Shown: positions 1 through 4,593 of the stretch, in pieces | Layout of the letters: each line of letters opens with the position of its first letter | Numbering within the stretch: the stretch's first letter is position 1 | Assembly (NCBI GenBank): GCA_020630115.1 | Contig: JAHDCA010000013.1 | Span: 1-7,978, forward strand | Direction: 5' to 3' | DNA length: 7,978 nucleotides | Source of the DNA: Candidatus Dojkabacteria bacterium | Lineage (GTDB): Bacteria > Patescibacteriota > Dojkabacteria > SC72 > JAHDCA01 | Made by a program: the position numbers and the translations under genes | The notes under the pieces: model-generated | What the model was told of the DNA's origin: nothing | Databases searched by the model: none | Seen by the model: the letters and a program-made list of their open reading frames with translations, nothing else

Positions 1-407
1 GGTGATTCATCGTATCTCGCCCTACTCCCAGGGATTGTTAAAGTTCCTTCATATACTTTTGTATCCCTTTTACTTGTAAAACCAAGCAGAGCCTTATTCT
101 TATGAATAACCACAATATCAATATTTAATATTGGTGGCACTCGATCAATTAACTCTTTAAGATGTTGTTTCTTAGTTACTTTATAAGGTTTTGCCTTAAT
201 CGCATCCTCATAGGTATACTTCGAATCAAGATATATAACCTTCGGTGCTTCACCTTTCTTACTAATTTTCCCCTCTTCAACCAATTCATTCAAAATCTTA
301 TAAATCCTACGCTTACTCAAATCGAAAGCCTTAATCACATCACCTGTACTAACATGAATACTTTCAATTATAAAATTGTAAACTGCCTCCTTAGACTTAA
401 TCTTCAT
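1..407 (-). CDS. Winged-helix plus Nudix-fold protein, C-terminus cut by the window edge
   Basis: Translating the minus strand from the ATG at 407 gives an open frame of 135 codons that runs off the left edge without a stop. Residues about 1-60 look like a winged helix-turn-helix: a helix from KSKEAVYNFIIE, a turn and recognition helix around DVIKAFDLSKRRIYKIL, then a basic wing ending in KVIYL. Residues about 90-135 look like the start of a Nudix domain: strand NIDIVVIHKNKALLGF, then GTLTIPGSRARYDES. The PG followed by seven residues and E fits the start of a Nudix box, except that its first Gly is Ser. The catalytic REUXEE helix lies outside the window. Nudix enzymes hydrolyse nucleoside diphosphates linked to another moiety, and fused wHTH domains usually make sugar- or NAD-metabolite-sensing repressors. 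The domain order here is the reverse of NrtR. The start sits 63 bases past the ATPase stop, with a -10-like box 7 bases upstream and no Shine-Dalgarno. The wHTH call is firmer than the Nudix call. Confidence 0.68.
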   Translation of the reverse strand, partial: MKIKSKEAVYNFIIESIHVSTGDVIKAFDLSKRRIYKILNELVEEGKISKKGEAPKVIYLDSKYTYEDAIKAKPYKVTKKQHLKELIDRVPPILNIDIVVIHKNKALLGFTSKRDTKVYEGTLTIPGSRARYDES

Positions 408-414
408 ATGGCAA

Positions 415-420
415 ATTTTA
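415..420 (-). promoter_or_regulatory. -10-like box (TAAAAT) for the wHTH-Nudix gene
   Basis: On the minus strand TAAAAT (420 to 415) is followed by seven bases and then the ATG at 407, the same spacing as in front of the ATPase gene. A start at or next to the A of the ATG would give a leaderless mRNA. The region expected to hold the -35 element (about 438-444) matches the consensus poorly, so this rests on the hexamer, its spacing and its recurrence at the other genes. Confidence 0.4.
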
Positions 421-442
421 CAATAGCAACATAAATTCTCCT
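418..442 (-). other. Shine-Dalgarno plus four-codon ORF (MLLL-stop) before the wHTH-Nudix gene
   Basis: The minus strand reads AGGAG (442 to 438), five bases, ATG (432), TTG, CTA, TTG, TAA (420 to 418). This is the best ribosome-binding site in the window, yet it opens only a four-codon ORF that ends ten bases before the ATG at 407. The ORF is in another frame (offset of 25 bases), and the frame of the 407 ATG meets a TAG at 443-441 without an earlier ATG. It could be a mini-leader that feeds ribosomes to the next start, a remnant of an older start after a one-base change, or an assembly indel. The TAA of the mini-ORF overlaps the -10-like box, so a transcript from that box would lack the mini-ORF. 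Confidence 0.4.
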
Positions 443-470
443 AATGGTGAACTTTTTAATTTGAGCCCAA

Positions 471-3071
471 TTAACTCAAACTAAGTGGAGGTGGTAAAGT
501 TGTATCTGGACCTGCTTCAACAGCATCATTACTTGAAGTAAGATCAGCTCTCTCATTGATCTCTGCAGTAACAATTTCAGCGTCTCGCCCGAACTTCAAT
601 TTACTCAACTTTCTAACTAGTTCTTCAACTTCTTTGTTCTTAGGTGCTTGGAATTCGTGACCTTTAGTATAGAAGAAAGGATTAAGACTGAAAGGTAATG
701 GATACTTACCATCAACTATTAACTTGGTGTAGTAGTGAACATTTGGTTGATTCAAGATGTCGTTCGAAAGAATAGTTGGCTCAACTTGTTTCTCTAAGAA
801 TTCACTGTCTTCAGGTCCAACACGTCCAAGGATCAACGTACCTACATTACCAAAAACAGCATCTTTAATATCATCCGTTAGCTGGTCGATATACTGGTGA
901 GCCATTGTAAGACATAACCTATACTTACGAGCTTCAGACAGGATAGCTGTGAACTCCTCTGAGGCGAAGTTCTGGAACTCATCAACATACATATAGAAGT
1001 CCTTACGATCATCCTCAGGGATGTCTTCACGACTAAGAGCCGCACTCAAGATCTTCGGGATCATAAGTAGACCAAGGAAAGATGCATTCTCCGCACCGAT
1101 GATTCCCTTTGAAAGATTAACAATCAAGATTTTCTGATTATCCATTACATCACGAAAATTAAATGAACTTTCCGTCTGACCAATGATATTACGAACAGCA
1201 AGATTAGTCACAAACATGTCGAATTTTGAAGTGATGTAACCTAGCTGCTCAGAGCGAGTCTGCTCTGTCATCTTAAAGGCTTGGTCCACCCAGAACTTTT
1301 TAACCAATTCGTCCTTAAGAACTGGTATCCACTTCTCTTTAACCCACTCATGATCTGTGATAGCCCTTACAACCTCGATCAAACTCGAACCCTTCAGACT
1401 CATAACTGTAAGCATCGAGTTACGAACAGTCTGCTCAAGAATTGGACCAACGATACCTTGATTTTGAGGGTCGTAAAGTTTCTTAAGAAGATTTATAAAA
1501 CTATTTACCACCCTATGCTTATCTTGCTCCGAATGATAATCAAGAAGGTTAAAACCAAAAGGTCTTTCTTCATCAGCAGCATTAAAATAGATAACGTCTT
1601 CAGCCCTCTCGTGAGGAATTCTTTCGATAACCATCTCAGCTAGTGAACCGTGAGGATCGAGTACACATACACCATCTCCATTATAGATATCCTGCATAAT
1701 CATCCTAAGTAGCAACCAAGACTTACCAACACCCGTCTGAGCAATCACATAAGTATGCCTTCGTCTATCACCTCTTTTGAAACAAATATCCTTAACCCGA
1801 CCTCGATACTCATTAGTCCCAAGCCAAATTGAATCCTTATCATCGATAGCATCATGAATCCAAGTGGCAGCTGGAGCTTGCTTAGCAAGCAACCAATTAA
1901 TATTTGGTGTAGTTATATCTTTGTTCGGAAAATGGTACAGCCCTGCTAGCTCTTCAACATTAAGTACATTTGGAGCATTAAGAGGCATCCGACGATAGAT
2001 TACATTCTCCATCATCTCTCGCTCCTGCATAGTTCGAACTTTAGCTTTCTTAAAATCATTAATTCCAGGGTTAGCAAACTGGTCAAAAGCTCCAACGATG
2101 TTATCAACATGCATTTTTGCAATTGCTTCATCAGGCGCAGCAGATACAACCCGGATAGCAACACTGAAGCCTGGCTTAGCAACTTTCTTAGAAATTGCCT
2201 CAAGTTGATCCTGGCTTACTTTCATCCGAGTTTTCTCTGGATCAGCATTATTACCTTCAACCTTTTGAACATACTTACGTCCCGACTTCTGCCAGCCAGA
2301 GCCTGCTGGTGACATCACGATCTGAACAAATGCCCCTTCATTCTCACCCATCTTACCCATTGCAGACAATATGTTAGCAACAGGATCACCTGAAAAGTCT
2401 TCAGCAACCTTAATTGGATAATATTTTTCTTCAGTCATCTCAAGACTGGCATAAGCAACCTGCGAGTCCTCATGGAAGATATTGTGCTCCTCTACTATCG
2501 CAATATCAGCATCTTGGTAAGAACCAAGAACTTGCTTTTCAACTAACTCAGCATACTTACGTGGACTGTATATATAGAATCTCAGATCCCCTGGCAAACC
2601 CACAATCTCAAACGAGATAGCATTATTAACGGTAATATGTTTTTGAAGCCCTTTACCTTGTCCGCCGATCGAGTAGAGATTAGCAAACATCTGTTCGGCA
2701 TTTCCAATCTCAATCTCATTATCTCTAGGTAACCTTATCTCAAAGAGAACCCCATCTCTTGTCTTCTCTTCCCTATCTTTTTTCCTAAGTACGTCCCTGT
2801 ATATATACAAAAAGCCTGCCGCGATACCTAAGACTATCAAGAAAAATACAATCAAGAAGACTATAAATCCAGCTCCAGGTCCAACATCTGGATCTGGTGT
2901 CACTTGCTGAGCTTGTTGAGTCGTTTCTGTTGTATTGTTCTGATTTGTAGTTGGAGTAGGATTAGTAGAAGGGTTCGTTGTGGGATTAGCACTACCTCCA
3001 CTCAAACCGGGTCCAGCCTGAGCCAATATCAAGTGATCAGCTGAGTTCTCATAGAAATTTTTAGCAGTCAT
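471..3071 (-). CDS. Membrane-anchored VirD4/TraG/HerA-superfamily ATPase (type IV secretion-like DNA or protein pump)
   Basis: The protein has 866 residues. Residues 1-65 are a Thr/Asn/Pro/Gln-rich tail. One membrane helix follows at about 66-91 (FIVFLIVFFLIVLGIAAGF core), then a basic stretch (RDVLRKKDREEK) that places the rest in the cytoplasm and the tail outside. Residues about 105-350 are an alpha/beta region without a motif I can name. The motor fills about 415-800: Walker A AQTGVGKS at 444-451, LDPHGSL at 471-477, Walker B DFYMYVDE at 691-698, and the sensor-like MAHQYIDQL at 723-731. This order matches the RecA-like coupling ATPases TraG/VirD4 and HerA, which move DNA or protein across membranes. 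No relaxase, VirB-type channel protein, pilin or NurA is visible, so the substrate is unknown. The ATG at 3071 has TATAAT seven bases upstream and no Shine-Dalgarno. A VirB4-type ATPase is a less likely alternative. Confidence 0.85.
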   Translation of the reverse strand: MTAKNFYENSADHLILAQAGPGLSGGSANPTTNPSTNPTPTTNQNNTTETTQQAQQVTPDPDVGPGAGFIVFLIVFFLIVLGIAAGFLYIYRDVLRKKDREEKTRDGVLFEIRLPRDNEIEIGNAEQMFANLYSIGGQGKGLQKHITVNNAISFEIVGLPGDLRFYIYSPRKYAELVEKQVLGSYQDADIAIVEEHNIFHEDSQVAYASLEMTEEKYYPIKVAEDFSGDPVANILSAMGKMGENEGAFVQIVMSPAGSGWQKSGRKYVQKVEGNNADPEKTRMKVSQDQLEAISKKVAKPGFSVAIRVVSAAPDEAIAKMHVDNIVGAFDQFANPGINDFKKAKVRTMQEREMMENVIYRRMPLNAPNVLNVEELAGLYHFPNKDITTPNINWLLAKQAPAATWIHDAIDDKDSIWLGTNEYRGRVKDICFKRGDRRRHTYVIAQTGVGKSWLLLRMIMQDIYNGDGVCVLDPHGSLAEMVIERIPHERAEDVIYFNAADEERPFGFNLLDYHSEQDKHRVVNSFINLLKKLYDPQNQGIVGPILEQTVRNSMLTVMSLKGSSLIEVVRAITDHEWVKEKWIPVLKDELVKKFWVDQAFKMTEQTRSEQLGYITSKFDMFVTNLAVRNIIGQTESSFNFRDVMDNQKILIVNLSKGIIGAENASFLGLLMIPKILSAALSREDIPEDDRKDFYMYVDEFQNFASEEFTAILSEARKYRLCLTMAHQYIDQLTDDIKDAVFGNVGTLILGRVGPEDSEFLEKQVEPTILSNDILNQPNVHYYTKLIVDGKYPLPFSLNPFFYTKGHEFQAPKNKEVEELVRKLSKLKFGRDAEIVTAEINERADLTSSNDAVEAGPDTTLPPPLSLS

Positions 3072-3078
3072 AAAAGTA

Positions 3079-3108
3079 ATTATAGTGTATCAAAATTTTG
3101 AATTCGAA
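3079..3108 (-). promoter_or_regulatory. Promoter abutting the ATPase start codon (TATAAT at 3084-3079)
   Basis: A perfect TATAAT on the minus strand ends seven bases before the ATG at 3071, so transcription would begin at or within a base of the start codon. A TTCGAA hexamer (3108 to 3103) lies 18 bases further upstream and could serve as a poor -35 element. It sits inside the palindrome ATTCGAAT. The short distance leaves no room for a Shine-Dalgarno, which supports leaderless translation. Confidence 0.55.
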
Positions 3109-3140
3109 TCTACGATTTGCGGGATTTTTTTTCTCGAATT
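3101..3140. repeat. Palindromes and a 7-bp inverted repeat upstream of the ATPase promoter
   Basis: AATTCGA (3101-3107) and TCGAATT (3134-3140) form an inverted repeat separated by 26 bases. The left arm overlaps two perfect palindromes, GAATTC (3100-3105) and ATTCGAAT (3102-3109), next to a third, AAAATTTT (3092-3099). The spacer holds a run of eight T (3125-3132). The position over the putative -35 region would suit an operator, but AT-rich intergenic DNA yields such palindromes easily, so a function is only a guess. Confidence 0.3.
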
Positions 3141-3169
3141 AGTAAAAGGAATAGACTGAGTGTAACTAA

Positions 3170-3958
3170 TTAGTCCATATGTGAAGAGAGCTTCAAGAAC
3201 AAAGTTGCAGCCCAAGTGCTTGCATCCTTAACTGCTCCCTTTTTAGCTGTTGACTTTGCTGCCTGAGCGATGCCCTGTGATATAGCATAACCAGTAAAAC
3301 CAGGTATCTTCATCTCAGAAACTTTTGCGTCCTCCTGCTCACTCTCAATCTGCTTCTCTTCTTCATGTGTTAAATCATGACCCTCTTCCTCAACATCATA
3401 AGGATCCTCCTGTTTTTCAAAATCTTCATGATCAGATTCCATCACTTTAGGAATTTCAGTTTCAACAGAGTTATTTTTGACCTCAACAGATGACGTATTA
3501 GTATCAACTAAGTTTTTTTCCTTTATCTCTTGGGCTATCTCCTTAAATTCCTGACTTGCCTTACTATCCTCTACAACTCCCACTGGTTGCTCGAGTGGTT
3601 TTATTTCAGGTTTAACAGGATCTGAACTTAAAGCCTTAGCATTTTCTTGTGCTACTGCCTCAATATCATCTTGACTTGAATTAACAGAGGTTGGTGGAGC
3701 AACTGACTCAGAATCAACCTTTGATGCAAGAGATGCATCAGAAGTAACAGGAAGTGGTATACCAGAGTTAAGTGAATTAGGTTCTAGTTCAAGTGCTTGC
3801 TCGATGTACTTGTTGAGATGATGCTGTTTTAGTATTTCAAGCTTCTGCTCGACCTCAAGTTGTGCCCAAACCCCTTCAGGTATAATCCCCATTAACTCAG
3901 GAGGAAAGACCTTCAAAGCTCCTTCGCGGACTTTCTCGACTTTAACTTCAGGATACAT
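3170..3958 (-). CDS. Unrecognised protein with conserved-looking ends and a long acidic linker
   Basis: I do not recognise this family. From the ATG at 3958 it has 262 residues. Residues 1-60 look folded and mostly helical (VFPPELMGIIPEGVWAQLE, then a KLEILKQHHLNKYIEQAL helix). Residues about 62-212 are a disordered Ser/Glu/Asp/Val-rich linker, strongly acidic around 173-210. Residues about 216-262 look ordered again, with IPGFTGYAIS, a small Ala/Lys-rich helix and DASTWAATLFLKLSSH at the end. No signal peptide or membrane helix is visible, so it is probably cytoplasmic. The layout resembles a tether joining two interaction modules. A TTG at 3979 would add seven residues (MLLNTTA if initiated there). 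I prefer the ATG because a -10-like TAAATA lies eight bases before it and the TTG has no good ribosome-binding site. It starts 34 bases after the smpB stop. Confidence 0.7.
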   Translation of the reverse strand: MYPEVKVEKVREGALKVFPPELMGIIPEGVWAQLEVEQKLEILKQHHLNKYIEQALELEPNSLNSGIPLPVTSDASLASKVDSESVAPPTSVNSSQDDIEAVAQENAKALSSDPVKPEIKPLEQPVGVVEDSKASQEFKEIAQEIKEKNLVDTNTSSVEVKNNSVETEIPKVMESDHEDFEKQEDPYDVEEEGHDLTHEEEKQIESEQEDAKVSEMKIPGFTGYAISQGIAQAAKSTAKKGAVKDASTWAATLFLKLSSHMD

Positions 3959-3966
3959 AGCAGTTG

Positions 3967-3972
3967 TATTTA
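3967..3972 (-). promoter_or_regulatory. -10-like box (TAAATA) before the unknown protein
   Basis: TAAATA (3972 to 3967) is followed by eight bases and the ATG at 3958. It is a weaker match than the boxes before smpB and the ATPase, and no clear -35 is present. Its position just past the smpB stop fits the pattern of the other genes. The gene could equally be read from the smpB transcript. Confidence 0.3.
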
Positions 3973-3992
3973 AAAGCAAAAACTTTCACTAT

Positions 3993-4502
3993 TCAGTCTA
4001 CCACAAATCTTCTTTTCTCTGAATGAAGTTGACGATCCAAATCACGATTCTTAATCTTCTCCTTCTTATCATAATTTTTAAGCCCCTTACCAAGTGCGAT
4101 CTCCACCTTAAGCTTACCTTTCCTTATGTATGCCTTAACCGGAACAATTGTCATAGAAGATTTCTGAGCTTTAGTCACAAGACGATCAGCCTGTTTTTTA
4201 TGAACAAGAATCAGTCTATCGCGAGTCGGATCATAATCCTCATTAGTATCTTGCGAATACCTCCTAATATTGGCATTAAAAAGGAACAAGTTATTATTGT
4301 CATCATAACGGATGTAAGCATCAGATATTGTCATACCACCCTCTCTAACTGACTTAATCTCAGCACCTGTTAAAGAGACACCAGCCTCAAGCTCATCAGA
4401 TATAGCATAGTTACGAAATGCATTTTTATTTTTGGCAACAGTCTTACGGGTTGGTGTTTTAGCCTTTTTGTTTTTGGATTTGGTATTTGGTGACTTAGCC
4501 AT
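3993..4502 (-). CDS. smpB: SsrA-binding protein SmpB
   Basis: SmpB binds the tRNA-like domain of tmRNA and brings it to stalled ribosomes for trans-translation. The 169-residue product has the family signatures in order: NKNAFRNYAI at 25-34, EAG at 39-41, LTGAEIKSVREG at 44-55, ISDAYI at 59-64, FLFNANIRRY at 73-82, DPTR at 91-94, IVPVKAYIRKGKLKVEIALG at 119-138, and NYDKKEKIKNRD at 143-154. Residues 2-26 are a Lys-rich extension (nine Lys) ahead of the core, a little longer than usual. Several normally Lys/Arg positions differ: the RKLLL segment reads RLILV, the GKK before the DKR motif reads GLK, and DKR reads DKK. The ATG at 4502 is the only usable start before the conserved core. TATAAT lies ten bases upstream and there is no Shine-Dalgarno. 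The gene ends in TGA. No tmRNA gene is visible in the window. Confidence 0.96.
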   Translation of the reverse strand: MAKSPNTKSKNKKAKTPTRKTVAKNKNAFRNYAISDELEAGVSLTGAEIKSVREGGMTISDAYIRYDDNNNLFLFNANIRRYSQDTNEDYDPTRDRLILVHKKQADRLVTKAQKSSMTIVPVKAYIRKGKLKVEIALGKGLKNYDKKEKIKNRDLDRQLHSEKRRFVVD

Positions 4503-4512
4503 AGCTATGGGA

Positions 4513-4518
4513 ATTATA
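4513..4518 (-). promoter_or_regulatory. -10 box (TATAAT) of the smpB promoter
   Basis: A perfect TATAAT (4518 to 4513) lies ten bases before the smpB ATG. A start at the A seven bases downstream would leave a leader of only four bases. No good -35 hexamer is visible in the 25 bases upstream. The box lies just downstream of the hairpin at 4541-4566, so smpB would have its own start point after the surface-protein gene ends. Confidence 0.5.
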
Positions 4519-4540
4519 TTACTTGCAGTGAGTTAATGGA

Positions 4541-4566
4541 AGAGGGGCGCTTGGGGGCACCCCTCT
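4541..4566 (-). terminator. GC-rich hairpin after the surface-protein gene
   Basis: AGAGGGG (4541-4547) pairs with CCCCTCT (4560-4566). After one C/A mismatch two more G-C pairs extend the stem, closing a six-base loop. It starts 27 bases past the stop of the large gene and stands out in AT-rich surroundings. On the minus strand the stem is followed by UCCAUU, a weak U tract, so it may be an imperfect intrinsic terminator or a 3'-end stabiliser. It could also affect plus-strand reads, but no plus-strand gene is present. Confidence 0.55.
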
Positions 4567-4593
4567 ACTACGAAGCTAACTTATTACTTTTAC

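Noticed and set aside
162..434. Plus-strand open frame of 90 codons near the left end
   Set aside because: It is antisense to the wHTH-Nudix frame, has a Leu/Ile/Asn-rich composition typical of a reverse-complement shadow, and shows no family motif.
461..479. TTGAG/CTCAA hairpin overlapping the ATPase stop codon as a terminator
   Set aside because: The stem is only five pairs with a nine-base loop and no U tract follows on the minus strand.
1281..1643. Plus-strand open frame of 120 codons inside the ATPase gene
   Set aside because: It lies wholly antisense to conserved motor-domain sequence and encodes nothing recognisable.
3108..3132. Plus-strand terminator ending in the run of eight T
   Set aside because: The best stem before the T run is AATC/GATT, four pairs with a long loop, and no plus-strand gene needs a terminator there.
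3072..3169. tmRNA or other structured RNA near smpB
   Set aside because: The longest gap between genes is under 100 bases, and no tRNA-like end or tag-encoding frame is present.
3993..3995. Possible UGA=Gly recoding, as in some CPR lineages
   Set aside because: smpB stops at TGA exactly where the family ends, and no other gene has an internal in-frame UGA.
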